Notes: generated by a model from the sequence alone, not told the origin. Counted from the stretch's first letter, positions 19,961 through 32,072 are shown. The stretch: 64,000 bases of DNA from Topomyia yanbarensis (GCF_030247195.1 NC_080671.1:303192504-303256503); one strand, 5' to 3'. Translations and numbers: made by a program.

Positions 19961-20433
19961 TTTCAAAAAAATTTTGTTCAATTGCTGTATTTTTTTTGAG
20001 AACGAGTTTCAGGGGATAAATATTTATGTGCGAAAAAATATACAATGAAAAAAATGTGTCATTATTCACAAAAACTAAAATTTGTCTTAAAAATTTAAAT
20101 TGTGAAAAAACCAATTTTTATAATTTGTTATATTTTGTCAACAAAAATCTAAAGAGAAAAGAAACATTTTTAATGTGATTGTATGATGGAGAACTTATCG
20201 GTAAAAAAGTTTTTCTAACAATTACTTTATACATGTTTTAAAACTTCCTATTAATTTACATACAAAACTGTAATCTTATTACAGAATATAATTCTAAGTA
20301 TCATTTTAAATTAAAATGCATTTAACAAAAATCTTTCAAAATGTAATAGTTTTCGAGATATTTAGAGTTTTGTTCCAACAAAAAGAGTTATATCGTGTGA
20401 TCATGCCCTTTTTAAAAGTTTTTCGCGTTACCC
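19961..20433. other. Unassigned AT-rich sequence
   Basis: Nothing recognised; A/T homopolymers throughout. Confidence 0.3.
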
Positions 20434-20725
20434 CATCATAAAATGTTAAAAATCAAATGCTTAAAAGAAATGTTTTGGAAATTTTTCTTGATGCAATGTA
20501 AAAATGAATCGAGATCCCTTGAAATCAGATTCATCACACAAGTTCTGATGTATAAATAACAAAATGGTCAAGAATTTTCCATCATAAAATGTTAAAAATC
20601 AAATGCTTAAAAGAAATGTTTTGGAAATTTTTCTTGATGCAATGTAAAAATGAATCGAGATCCCTTGAAATCAGATTCATCACACAAGTTCTGATGTATA
20701 AATAACAAAATGGTCAAGAATTTTC
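20434..20725. repeat. Perfect tandem duplication, 2 x 146 bp
   Basis: 20434-20579 and 20580-20725 read identically at every position compared, with period 146. It is noncoding. Perfect identity among heavily diverged repeats points to a very recent duplication, or to an assembly effect. Confidence 0.9.
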
Positions 20726-21026
20726 GATACAAGATGGCGGTTGGATAGTATTTTCCCGCACGCGAGTTCTTTCCATGGCCGGAGATCTATCTCCCGTAAT
20801 CTTTGGCCTAGAGCTAAAAACAAAAGTTTTTTTCGATTCCTTACAACGATAGACACTGAAAATGCCATAAAAATCGACACAAAAATGATCACTTAAAAAA
20901 ACTTCTGCTCGCTGGAAAAAGCAATTTTTAATACGCTTTAAACATTTCAGAACGATGGAAAATCATTTGTTCCAATTATATTTTCAGGTACCGCAGGTGC
21001 TTTCGAGAAAAACTCAGTTAAAGTTT
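20726..21026. other. Unassigned sequence
   Basis: Includes a short GC-richer patch at about 20740-20810 with no domain. Confidence 0.3.
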
Positions 21027-21536
21027 TTAGTACACTCAGTAATAGTGACGATTTTTCCTTAAAAAGTGAGAGCTTTCTAATTTGTTTTTTGGCAGATTAG
21101 TAATAATAGAGCAAATAAAAATCACTAGCTATTGTGAGTCCAATGGTATTCGAAATATGTTGCTCACTGCGAGGTCCTTTTTAGAAAAAAGGTATCGAAA
21201 TAATCGCGTTGAGGTAGCGTGTTATCAACGGTTGCAATTTCAGTTTTAGTTTTCAGATCGCCATGAAAATTTGAATAAACGCTATCAAGGATATATGCTT
21301 CAAATATACGTAACTTAAGGGAATTAAGTTTTTCCATTAATATTGTATTGAATGAAGAGCTTAAATATTTTATTTACAAAGCATTAGTAATAAGTCGATT
21401 GTCCACCTATGTTAAAGAGCATTTTTTGGTTTTACTTTTGACTTGTCCCATGCTAATTTGATCGATATAATATCCGAAGAGAGAGTGGAAAGAGTTATAG
21501 AAAAAGTCTCATCACACTGTTAGGTGGATTAAAAGC
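21027..21536 (+). repeat. Dispersed repeat family P, copy 2
   Basis: Same orientation and order of blocks as 9968-10392, ending TCATCACACTGTTAGGTGGATT shared letter for letter apart from the spacer. Extra sequence between blocks (about 21240-21460) makes it longer. Confidence 0.68.
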
Positions 21537-21699
21537 GTTTTCAATCAATATAATTAAAAATTAAGACTTTGGTCCATTAATCTATCCGGTCCATTATAAC
21601 AATTGTATTTATAATTGTGTGTACGCTTATTGAAGAATGTGAAATATAACTAACACGAATACAACTACACAAATGGTTGCCATCTGAACGTCAGGAATC

Positions 21700-22012
21700 A
21701 GAAATCAGTGGCGACTGACTCAAATTTCACGTTCCCCATGTTGATCAGAGATTTGTGCCTTGCCATGATCTGCTATTTCATCATTTTCCTGATGGAAGGA
21801 TTGGGGAAGTGGCATGGTTAGGGGTAAGGAAAATAACGACACAGAACAATTAAAACAGGGCATTATGCACCCCCGGGAGAATGCGGAACGGTCTGCAGGT
21901 GCTACAATCGCAGAATTTTTATTTAAATAACGAGCGGATATATCCCCGTGGGGATACTGAGATAACAAAACGACAAGACCTACGAAAGGCTATAGGTTTA
22001 AACTATAGCTCT
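21700..22012 (-). other. LOA-clade LINE 3' UTR
   Basis: On the minus strand the segment after the C-terminus ends with TGATCAACATGGGGAACGTG near 21730. The same terminal text, also minus strand, occurs alone at 40053-40102, which supports this as the 3' end of the family. Confidence 0.55.
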
Positions 22013-22393
22013 TTACCACCATAGCATATCCTTGAGTTTCAGTTTTCTGTACATAGGTTCATCTATATATGGGAAACCAAAAATCCATATACGCATTTGC
22101 ATTATTGTTGCGCAGTTACATACCAAATGATCCGCAATCGGATTCACAAAGATCACACGAATAGTATTCAAGCACGCTGAATAGTAGCCATGTGATAATT
22201 GAGTTTGCAATATCCAGTCAGTGCCCCGACTAGAATACTGCAATTGTGCTTGGAAAAATGCAGCCAATTCATTGACATTCACGGACTCATATCCAGCAGA
22301 AAAGTCTTTGATTGAACGCAAGCTTGCAAGGTATGTCAATAGTTGGCATGTTCGGATGCAGCGCAACAGCGAATCTTGTCCTTTATCCAACAT
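22013..22393 (-). pseudogene. LOA-clade LINE ORF2: C-terminal Cys/His region
   Basis: Pieces in different frames: GYCKLNYHMATIQRA, then YHLVCNCATIM and YRKLKLKDM. In LOA proteins these follow RNase H and carry a CCHC-like cluster. One frame is open across the whole segment, but only its last third (from about YHLVC- equivalent residues HLVCNCATIMQM) is in the homologous frame. Confidence 0.7.
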
Positions 22394-22960
22394 ATCGAAA
22401 GTGGTAAAACTGGGTATGAACCAATGAAATCAGTCGCAGCGACCGCTCTAGCCAATTCGCCCTCCCATTCATTTCCAGTTATACCGGAATGACCAGGTAC
22501 CCATAGAAGGAAGATAGCGTTTGAAATTCCAAATTCTTCGACTTGAGTTCGATATGCGATGACTAATTTTGATCTCGAATTTGTCGAACTAAGTACTTTC
22601 AGGGCAGCCTGACTGTTAAATCAAAATCAGAATCGCAAAGATTTCTGCTTGGAATACGGTACAGTATCACCAAACGAATGAGACTGGTTTAATTTCGTTT
22701 CACAACAATAGACACCAGCACCGGCTCGGCCCTCTAACAAAGAACCATCAGTATAACAAACTACGTATTCTTCAAGTTGTCACTCCATCCAGCCAGACAG
22801 CCATTCCGCACGAGGACTAATTCTCACATTGAAAGTTTTAAAAGGAAAACTACGTATGAGTGTAAGGTCACTGGGAGAAAGTGTAAAGCCATCCCAAGTA
22901 ACCATTTGGTGTCACAGTCTTGTGTGGCTAGTTGCACGATCTATTGAGTTACTGTTCCAA
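22394..22960 (-). pseudogene. LOA-clade LINE ORF2: RNase H
   Basis: On the minus strand: CYTDGSLLEGRAGAGVY (first Asp) near 22750, NSQAALKVLSS (Asp region) near 22610, and LWVPGHSGITGNEWEGELA (final His and acidic residue) near 22490. The segment before it, KVTRLWNSNSIDRATSHTRL, is the usual approach from the thumb. Frameshifts and stops lie between the motifs, so it is not functional. Confidence 0.78.
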
Positions 22961-23126
22961 AGCCTAGTAACTTTAAGATGGAATGCACAAGAAAGTACAC
23001 CGGATTCTGTTTTTGCACGCACTTTTTTGCACGGTTTTTTTTTGCACGACTTTCAGATGATACTTTATACTATTAGATACTTTATGTATAAAATACCTAT
23101 TTCGATATACCAGTTTAATGATTTGA

Positions 23127-23260
23127 TCATCCCGTGGAAAAAAACCGTGCAAAAAAAAATCCGTGCTATTTCGAGAAACCGTGCAAAAAAATCGTGTTAT
23201 TTCGAGAAACCGTGCAAAAAAAAAAAATCCGTGTTGAGAAACCGTGCAAAAAAAATATTT
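23127..23260. repeat. Left terminal array of the foldback-like element
   Basis: Three to four units of CCGTGCAAAAAAA plus TCCGTGCTATTTCGAGAAA, with variable A-run length. Confidence 0.8.
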
Positions 23261-23280
23261 TTGATAGGCATTTAGTAACG

Positions 23281-25440
23281 GCAGCTGAAAATAAAATGCA
23301 TTGGATATTTGCAATGCAAATGGGGATGATCTGCCAATGTGTAAAAATCGCGTATTTTTCAATTTTAGGAAATGAGTTGTTATTCAAAATTCAAGTTATG
23401 GTAGTTGAAAATCAATAATGTTGGGCAATGGTTTTTATAGGATTGTATGCTTTTTAGATATCATCAAATAATATTCCGGTTCATATATCACATCGCATTG
23501 GCAATGGAGCAATTGCTATATGGCCAAGTTCCCCCGGGTAGTGCCACTACACAAAGTATATTAATTTTGCTTGTTCAGTTTGATAAGCTAGAAACTGATA
23601 GCGGAGATTTTAATATGCAGGGATACGCAATACGTATTGTTTGGTCTGAGTAGATAACGACTGATGTTTCTTTTTATCAACCAATTAGTGATCTCTGAAT
23701 AAATAGAGCTTTCAAAGAGTTAGGGACAGGCACAAGTCTATTTTTTTATTGAGATGGGACAAGTTGGTGCTGGACCTGTGGCCTTCGTCTGGTATGATCC
23801 ATTCTCGTGTTCATGACTGGTTTGTGGATGAGTGGTCCTACTTACAAGTGAATTGATCACTTGCTTGGGTGGAGATATATGTAACTTCTGCTAGCTGTCG
23901 AACTTGGATATGTTAGCTGGTTCCAACAAGATGTGCAGGACTGGCACCTACGAGAATGTTGATTGTTTCACTCGAGCGTTGGTTCTTGGAAATAACAAAT
24001 CGCTTCCTCGGTGTGATATGTTCAAGTTGAATGCTCAGTGGTTGAAATGTGCATTCGGTTCGAGAAGATTGAGTCGTTTGGAGGACTGGTGGTTTCCGAG
24101 AGCAGATGCGTATAACTCTGAAGTATCCAATAAAGGGAGATTGTATCTGTGGAACTGAAAAATATTGTCACTACTCTAGCATATTTTCCTAATGTATTGT
24201 ACATCATAACAACTACCAATATCGACTATTTAGAACAGAGATTTTCAAATTCTGTTATAAGATCGAGAAGAAATATAGCACAGTTGTAATGAATAAAGTA
24301 TTTGCGAATAAGGGCCAATACTGCTGGCATCTTTTATCATATTTATTAATAGTCGATTGATCCGCTTCAGACCTAGGAGACGAAAGAAAAGAATAGGAAC
24401 AAGACAAAAGGCGGTTATAATTCTAAATTGGTTTAGTATAGATATAGACGACTCACTGGCACTGGTAGGAGAATATTTTTTAGAAGTAGACAAATTAGAG
24501 GACATCACACTTTTTGAGACACACATGCACAAAACTTTATCGTCCTCCTGAAGATCGGTATTTAATTGGCAGATAGTCGCCATTTCGTACGATTTCGCAA
24601 AGTTTGCCTCGCGGGACGGACCGATATCCACCAAGGCATAGGTTGCAGTCGTTAAAAAAACTAGATTCGCTAAGTGTAAAATAGCGAATTTTTCAACTTT
24701 TCAGGAAAGAATTTTTAATCAAAGTGCAGTTTTGGAAATTTTAAATGCAAAAAAGGGGTCTGTCAACATTGCAAAATAATAAATGCTGCCTCTTTTCAGG
24801 AAAGAGTATTTAATTAAGTAAAAGCCAATCAATAGGCCGTTGAAAATTGACAATTTCTGACATTTCAATTGCGCAAGAGAGTCTTTGTATCAAAATGATT
24901 TTTTTCTTACTTTTCATGAAAATTATTTTAATGAGAAAAAAAACCATTTACATGAAAAAATCGCAAAAAATTACAATTTTGTCCCAGAATCGAAAAGTGT
25001 TTCTTACCAAACTGTATATGACCGCATACTGTTCGAAAGGTCTAGTTTTCTTCGTTCAAAAAATGTTACAAAACCAAAAATCGGCTGAAAATGACAACGT
25101 AGCTAATTTTGTTGTGGCAAAGGTCCCGAAAAATGTTTTTTTTGCTTCAAAATTTCGTGTGTACATTACTTTGTATCGCATTTGCTATACTAGTTCATTT
25201 TAAAAGTTTAAAATCACTGTAGCACAGTGTAATCTACAAAAACTCTAAATAGTTGAAACGTTTTACCATTTTAACTATTGCTTTTCAACGGATAATAACT
25301 TCTTTTAACAAATAAAAAAAACTTACATTTTTCTAAAAAAAACCTCGAAAAATTAAAAATCTTCTACTGGGCACATTGACAGCCCCCTTGTGCATTTAAA
25401 ATGTCCAACAGTATTCATTGTTAAATACCATAAGCAAATA
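23281..25440. other. Core of the foldback-like element, no domain recognised
   Basis: Contains an 84-codon plus-strand frame at 23904-24158 (residues LPRCDMFKLNAQWLKCAFGS) and a 129-codon minus-strand frame at 24245-24634. Both are longer than most chance frames here, but neither shows a transposase signature that I can name. They may be relics of a coding region, or chance. Confidence 0.3.
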
Positions 25441-25454
25441 GCTGTTAATAAAAA

Positions 25455-25615
25455 AATTCAGATTTTTTTACACGGTTTCTCAAAATAGCACGGATTGTTT
25501 TACACGGTTTCTCGCAATAACACGATTTTTTTGCACGGTTTCTCGAAATAGCACGGATTTTTTTTTACACGGTTTCTCGAAATAACATGGTTTTTTTTAC
25601 ACGGTTTTTTGCACG
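25455..25615. repeat. Right terminal array of the foldback-like element
   Basis: Four to five units reading CACGGTTTCTCGAAATAGCA, the reverse complement of the left array. Confidence 0.8.
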
Positions 25616-25654
25616 GAACGCATCCCCCGTGCAAAAAAAGAATTTGGTGTACTT

Positions 25655-26215
25655 CATTTTTCAGAGACACATATAGTGCTTTATGTTGAAGAGTGCCTCT
25701 ACAGCACCAATAAGTGTCGAAAACGCACTAGTCATCGCTGGCCGAAGGCCATGCAAGCTTCCTTGATTATGAAATCGATGTGAGCATTCCAATTAAGTTT
25801 TAAGACAAGAATTACCCAAACGTACTTGATCTGTGACAATAAAGTCAAAGAACTGCAATCCTTCGTTGCGTGGAAAGCACCATTGATGTTTTATTTGGAT
25901 TAACTGATAGTCCAACATGAAGACACCATTACGCAACAACGCTAAAGTCTCGTTGCATCATATTAAAAATGTGTTAATGCAAATACTGGAGATCATCATC
26001 ATATGATAATCATCGCCGAAACCATATGTCGGAAACGAAAGCTCATTAAGTTTCCTCAACAAGCCATCGGCAACGAGGTTCCATAGAAATGGATACAGCA
26101 CATCACCTTAAGGACATCAGTTTCCTTATCTCTACTTGTATTTACGATCTGCACAGATGTCGGTTGCTAAGCATTGCGTGTATCCAGTTCGTAATATATA
26201 TAACATACTCTATGA
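25655..26215 (-). pseudogene. LOA-clade LINE ORF2: RT palm and thumb, 3' portion
   Basis: Minus strand after the SINE: LYPFLWNLVADGLLRKLN (motif B and following helix), then GFGDDYHMMM where other elements have YADD, then TLIGAVEALFNI of the thumb. Stops and frame changes are present. The altered motif C probably reflects decay. Confidence 0.7.
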
Positions 26216-26384
26216 AGGGGGTGGGCGTAGCGTATTGGTAAATCGATTGCCTTGTACGCAGCGCACCTGGGTTCGGGTCCCGACCCCGCACATAGGGTTA
26301 GTAATTTTTCATAAGAGATTTTTCTAACCCGAAGAGGCGAATGACCTTAAGGTTAAAACCTCTATAATCGAAATAAAAAAAAAT
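26216..26384 (+). mobile_element. tRNA-headed SINE (Feilai-like)
   Basis: Begins GGGGGTGGGCGTAGCGTATT, where TAGCGTATTGG resembles an RNA polymerase III A box (about 26226); GGTTCGGGTCC (about 26271) is a B box with one departure from consensus. A non-tRNA body and an A-tail with a T interruption follow. Flanked by a perfect 11-bp duplication, ATACTCTATGA, at 26205-26215 and 26385-26395, so retroposition is well supported. The family name is from memory of mosquito SINEs; the structure is what is seen. Confidence 0.88.
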
Positions 26385-26395
26385 ATACTCTATGA

Positions 26396-26960
26396 CCTCA
26401 TGCTACAAGACGGATTCGAAAGACACGTTGTCAAAAGCACCTTCAAAATCAAGAAAATCTCCTGAACTTGATTGCTTTCGTGAAAAAGCTTTTCCAATGT
26501 TGTAGAAAGCATTAGGTAACAGGGTGGTAGTAGACTTCCTCCACTGATATACATGTTGCATTGCATTCCGAATGTAGTGGCCGATTAAGAAAGGAGGTCA
26601 GACTGACGGTCTAAAGCTCTTTGCCTCCTCATAACGCGGCCACTTTTGGGAATGCATTCTACAGTTATTTCCCGCCACGATAATGGAATGCATCTCGTTG
26701 CGAGATTACAAGTAATAACCTTTTTCAAAATATGCTTGAAGTTCAAAATATGCTTGAAATATCCTCTTTGAAGCAGAACTGGAATGATTCCATCTTTTCC
26801 CGGAGACTTATATGGAGTAAATCTTTCAATCGCCCATTTGATCGATTCGGTTGTCACAATTGTACAAGTAAAGGCTCAAGAATCAGAGCTACTTGAAAAG
26901 AACTCTTGGGCAGCCGTCAGTGATGCGATTCCAAGCTCTTCTATGTAATTTTCGAGTCGA
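26396..26960 (-). pseudogene. LOA-clade LINE ORF2: RT fingers and motif A
   Basis: ERFTPYKSPGKDGIIPVLLQ (26857-26760) is the fingers motif of LOA/R1 reverse transcriptases, followed by WREITVECIPKSGR. FLDFEGAFDNVSFESVL near 26440 is motif A with its Asp. An apparent duplication FKHILNFKHIL inserts about seven residues. After this the SINE interrupts. Upstream text (WWNTELVRLENYIEEL) is the charged linker. Confidence 0.78.
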
Positions 26961-27300
26961 ACAAGTTCAGTATTCCACCAAGGTGTTCACGGTATAAAGT
27001 GCAATTATTTGGAAGAGTGAAGGTTTAAAAATCGGGGTTTGGAAAATACCACGAAATGGGGTCGAAATTGAAATATTTCTGAGCAGTAATACATTAGTAA
27101 CACGCAAAGTGGCTATTACAGCAGTTACTATCAGCAAAAATGAGAATGATTTTTTTACTTCAAAATTATATTAAATTAATTGAATAAATGCTTAAAAACG
27201 ATTATTTAATACTAATTGTTACTTACGTAGTAAACCAACCAGTATTTAAACTGGTATTGTCACGAGTCACATTTTCACTAACAGCTCGAAACCTGACGAA
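26961..27300. other. Unassigned AT-rich sequence
   Basis: Nothing recognised. Confidence 0.3.
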
Positions 27301-27530
27301 ACGCTAACGGCAACCGTACACTGGGGTACAAATGTACCCCACGCCAACTTTAACACCTGCTTCCACACAGGCTATAAGCAAGCTGGCTTTACCACCTTTT
27401 CCTACTCTTACTAGGAACTCTAAATAGAATTATGGTTACGGTCCCAGGTCGGTAAATGTCGAATTCTTGTCTTCACACGGCTCCAAAGAAGGCATGGGGT
27501 ACATTTGTACCCCAGTGCAACGTTCTACTG
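27301..27530. mobile_element. piggyBac-like MITE, diverged copy
   Basis: CACTGGGGTACAAATGTACC at the left and its complement at the right (27495-27516), then AACGTTCTACTG and TTAA at 27531-27534. It is a shorter relative of 59818-60106. The GGGGTACAAATGTACCCC block inside each end is itself nearly palindromic. The left outer end is too diverged to fix the exact start. Confidence 0.65.
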
Positions 27531-29000
27531 TTAATCATTGATATGTCATCGCCAAAAGCTTTTCTTGTACTGAAACTTCGGTACTGATACTTTCACAGCT
27601 CTGGACCACTGTGAGACGTCGTGAACACTGGAACGTACTTATAGTTTCGGATATAATAACGCATACGAATATCCCATGTCAGTGATTGAAATTCTGATGT
27701 TTTGGTGATTAGTTTAATATTGTTCGAGATTGTTATAGGGTTAACAATATGTGTAAATAAATAGCATTTCTTGAGAGATTCAGTAGCTATGAATAATATG
27801 TAAATCCGAATACTATGCCCTGTCAGTAATATGAACAATTTTGAAAATCATGTCAAAACGAGGTTTTTGGAAAAACGTGTGGTAACTTGATCCCCTGCCT
27901 ACTAGGGCTAAAGAAACAAAGTACACTATGACTAATAGTCACGAATGTACAGCTAATCACCTGTTCTTACAAATTAATTAATTAGACTACCTTTCTAGAT
28001 GCACGATGAACTTTAATCACAATAGAAAGTCCACACAAATATTTGCGGTAAATCAGTGCTATTTAACTGGTTTTTCCAACCTTCAGTAACTTATATCATA
28101 ATTCGTTAACGGAAAAAAACATTTTAGATCAATTAATAGTGCCAGGCACTTTCTGAAAATGATGTTTTTGTATTTCTTTTCATCTCGAAAGTGCTTGAAA
28201 GAGCTGATGATAGGGATCAAGTATACCCATTGTTACAGGGATCAAAGATACCTATTGTATGAGGTGAACAAAATTTATTTTTGTTGAATGTGTTGTGAAG
28301 CTTTTTATTCGAAAAACGTTTTTTTTCTAGCCAAACCCCTTAGAAAGTAATCGTACCAGAAAATATTCATATATATTTAGTTCGCCGATCTCATACAACC
28401 GTTTTAAAAATTTGTAAAAAGATCTTCGAGATGGATATCAACACATATTTTCTAAAATATTGTACAACTTTTCCAAACCAAATGTCATACATTAGATTTG
28501 TTTTTAAAACATCATAAACGATTCAATATTTAATTTTCTTTTTATATTGTGGTAACTTTTGATGTATAGGTTATGAGTTATGGCCAGGGAATCAAATATC
28601 CCCTAGGATCAAGTGTCCTCACTCTCCCCTACATTTTAGCAGTCGTTACGCCAAAATGTGGTAAGAGTTTACTTCTTATTCTTCTACCAAGTGCGATAGT
28701 GCACTACGTTCACTACTACCAAAACGTGATGGTCATTGAGTACCAGGTGCTGCTCGTTTAACCGGCCATTAACACCGGACATCCGGCAGGTTACAATCAA
28801 GTTTCACTAGAAATTACCCTCGAATGATCAAATCCCCTGATGATTCTAGTGTTTTCAGATAAAACAAAATTGTCTGAGTATTTCAGGTTTTCCATGATTT
28901 TTTGTTTTTCCAGAGAGTGGATAGCTCCTCTTAGTATTAATAGCTTATACAAACTCTCTTCCTTGCCTATAACACAGGTCAGAAGCTTGTGATTAGTAAG
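27531..29000. other. Unassigned sequence
   Basis: AT-rich, no gene recognised. GATCAAGT-like words recur at about 27888, 28206, 28234 and 28608 and may be remnants of one element. Confidence 0.3.
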
Positions 29001-29830
29001 TAAATTTGCAAAACCTCCAATGAAATGTGATCACCGTCTCAAAAGAAACGAACAATTTCACCTAACACGTACTTGACTGATCCGAATTGAAATACAGCAC
29101 ACGAGTCTATAGCAGATATATACGTATGTACATGCATATACCAGCCAGCTGACGAAGCTATTTCGAACGGGTAACATTTCAGGCGTGCAACAAGTGAAGA
29201 ACAGCGACTTTCGATTCGAACTGCGCAATTTAATTCCGCGAATGAATTTTCTTTTATCGTACCTCAACCCAGTAAGGACAACTCAGAATTATATTTGCGA
29301 TTATAGTTGCATTCGAAATTACAAAAGGATATTTAAATACCAGCTTGTATAAACTCTTACAGAATGCGCTTTCCAGTTCATGAAAATGGTGTGATCCCTT
29401 TACTCGTGAGCTATCGCTATTATAAAATCAGTTTTATTATTATTCTCCAACTTTTTGATTGTATTCCACATCATCAACGGGGGCATTCACGCTCTGTGCT
29501 TCATACGGCGCACAACGAAGCGAAATATGTGTCTGCTACTAATGAAAAAACAAGCGATGTTGGTTCGTTGCGCGGAACCAGGTGCCGGTGTGTGGATTCC
29601 CTTGCTTGTGTGCATATCACGTTTCTTTTATGTACTGCACTGGTTTATGTATATAACAAAAATAGCTCCATCGCGGATTAAACATCGAACGCTCTTTCCT
29701 TCGCTTGGTGAAGTAGGTACAAGTCATGTTCGACAGATTCATAGTTCTGTTCTGTTATGTGCTACAGAAAGCTTTCGTCGATAGAAACATTCGAAAGCTC
29801 TCATTCTTTAGATATTGACACGTATTACTA
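29001..29830. other. Unassigned, slightly GC-richer sequence
   Basis: Two overlapping plus-strand frames (29364-29681 and 29455-29784, about 105 codons) have no domain. They could be chance or exonic; no strong splice sites support an exon. Confidence 0.25.
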
Positions 29831-30800
29831 AAGCAACAGAGGAGCTTAGATTAAGAAAGTAGCTCTCGTAAATTAGTGAGTATAAGGAAGGTCCCATGTG
29901 ATGGACCTTGTAGACTATATGAGCACTCTTGAGGAAAATAGTTTCAAAGATTACTTTAAAAAGGCAATGCATATATTTGACAGTATCTCTTTGTTTGAAT
30001 TAAAGGCGTTTTTTGAAAAAAAAATTAATAATACTAGTTTACAAAATTGAAAACGCCTTTCAATCTAACTAGCTGTGGATTGTTGTCTTTCTCATTTATT
30101 AACATTAGTTTTCGTTGATTTTCTACATGCAATATAAATATTTTATTGTTATTACACTGGTGCAGAATTGGATCGTAAAACTACCCGCATAAATAAGAAC
30201 CATAGATGGATAATTTGCTTCCAAGTGTCATGTTTGTGTTGTTCATTAGCTAAATCATGACAGATATTGATTGCTTAACATTCGAACTATTAACAGGAAC
30301 AGTAACATATGCAATATTGCATATATTTATAGTACTATATATGGCCTAAGGAACAATTCTTTGCTTTCGTTTACTATTTGTGCTCCCAAAAATAAATCCA
30401 TGGGGGTGTTAGCACTAGATGTTGGATGCAATAGACACATTCCACGCACTTGTATCGCTTACCTCATAAAAATAAATCTGCTAATATAAGTAAAAGTTGT
30501 TCTGAAATATGTTGGTGTAGGTTTGAGGCTCCCAAATCATAGATATATAGAAATTTTTTAAAAGAATTTTATAACGGTCGTCGATGAAAACCATTTAAAA
30601 CAAAAACATTTATGACTTGTTTTTAATAATTGAATTGATTTTTCCGTACCACACCGACCGGTTTGTAATTTTATTTATTTGGAATAAGCTTAAATTCCAT
30701 TTTATTGTTCACATATTGTACTAAGATTTCATCTTCGAACGCAGATTTATTCAGTGAATTGATCGTCGGATAAAAGGGGAGGGGGCAAAAATTGACCATT
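29831..30800. other. Unassigned AT-rich sequence
   Basis: A loose hairpin, AAGGCGTTTT at about 30003 with AAAACGCCTT at about 30049, is the only structure noticed. Confidence 0.3.
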
Positions 30801-32072
30801 TTTGCGTTGTCCCTTAACGCAAATATCATTTTTTTTTCAATTTTTCACAAAAGCAAAGCACGCTATCTATGAAATCTTTTCAGAAGCTATTAGTACTCAT
30901 CAATACCTTTCTAAAAATATGCTATTTGTATATAACAAGCTTTGGAATCGTTCTTTCAGAGGGGTGCACTGAAGTGTTGTCTCCTAACGCTTACCGTTGC
31001 AATACGATAAATCCTTCTGTAGAGTTACTTTGAGAGCCTACAGAACAGTATATGGACATAAAAGATATAACCAACCTATTTCAGCAATACCGCAGCCATG
31101 CATTCATGGGTGGTCTCAGGGGCGGGGAGAGGAGGGGTGGGGGGTTTCATTAAGGGGGAGGCCTTATAATATCGAAAAATTATCAAGTTTTTTATTACAT
31201 ATATCAGTAAATAAACTGTCTAAGGATATATCAACAATTTCAGAACAGAGTTCGAAGTGATTTCAAAGATATAGAATGGAACGCATTAGAATACCAAATA
31301 AGATTTTCTTCAACATGAACATCGTAGTTTAATGCAGTTTTTTTATGTTTTATAGCACTTTAAATTCCTTTAAAATTGTTATCCTGAGGATACGCATTTC
31401 TTAGAATTCGCTAATAAAAGATACAATTTTACGAAATTCACCAGTTTTCTATTATTTAGATAATTCAATGACAAGCCAGCCATCTGAGCCATAAAACCGC
31501 AATTGTGTGAAATTTCTTAACGAATTTTTTTGTACTCTAATATACCAAAATTTTCAAAAAGCTGGATCTTACCCTTCTTTTCCAAAAATTGCGTAAAACG
31601 GCTACATTTTGTTTAATTTCCGCAATCCTCACTAATAAGTGTCATCTTGCAGATATATGAGTAGAAAGAGTTGTGCAAACGCCAGAGGATGAACTGGAAG
31701 TGCGATATTCTCTTTGGAAATTTTTTTCAACCGTATACGAGTAGTATTTCTCGACAACATTATATACAATATGTAAATATAATAACTGCTCGACTGAGTA
31801 TAATCGTTTGACAGTCTTTCCTTTGTTGAATTGCTTCAGAGTCACATTTCTGTATTTGTAACTTAACAAGAAAATAAATATTGAACAACCCTATGACGTA
31901 TTTTATCTGCCCTAATCACCAGTCAATTTTATTTTCAAGTTTTTATAAGGTCAAAAAACAAAGTCAGTGCACCAAACTTACATGAAAAAAACTTAGTTGG
32001 TTAACAAAATAAAACAATTTGAGTCACTCTAAGAAACAGTTAATTTTATTTCATATATTTTCCTATGTCAAT

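Larger units (their letters stand above)
22993..25654. mobile_element. Foldback-like DNA element with tandem-repeat terminal arrays
   Basis: The outermost 27 bases at each end are inverted repeats with three mismatches: AAGTACACCGGATTCT at the left, and the complement of AAGTACACCAAATTCT at the right, both followed by a T-run and GCACG. Inside each end is an inverted array of 30-36-bp units (23127-23260 and 25455-25615). It splits the LOA LINE between thumb and RNase H. Long structured ends resemble Foldback/Galileo-type elements, but no transposase domain was recognised in the roughly 2.2-kb core and no target duplication was found. Confidence 0.7.
21700..26960 (-). mobile_element. LOA-clade LINE, antisense, with two nested insertions
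   Basis: Read on the minus strand, the order is RT, thumb, RNase H and a C-terminal Cys/His region, then a 3' UTR near 22010-21700. RNase H plus the C-terminal text (GYCKLNYHMATIQRA, then YHLVCNCATIM) is typical of LOA/Lian-type mosquito LINEs. A SINE splits the RT at 26216-26384 and a foldback-like element lies at 22993-25654. All frames are broken. The 5' part (endonuclease, ORF1) is absent. Confidence 0.8.

Noticed and set aside
24245..24634. 129-codon minus frame as a transposase
   Set aside because: No catalytic DDE or other transposase motif could be identified; left as unassigned core.
23127..25615. CRISPR-like array appearance of the regularly spaced CACGGTTTCTCGAAATAGCA units
   Set aside because: Spacers are just A/T runs, the array is inverted at the other end of a TIR element, and the setting is a eukaryotic genome with no cas genes.
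26216..26290. A functional tRNA gene
   Set aside because: A and B boxes are present but no cloverleaf can be completed; the A-tail and target duplication show a SINE.
29364..29784. Two overlapping ~105-codon plus-strand frames as a host gene
   Set aside because: No recognised domain, no strong splice signals; the overlap of two equally long frames suggests chance.
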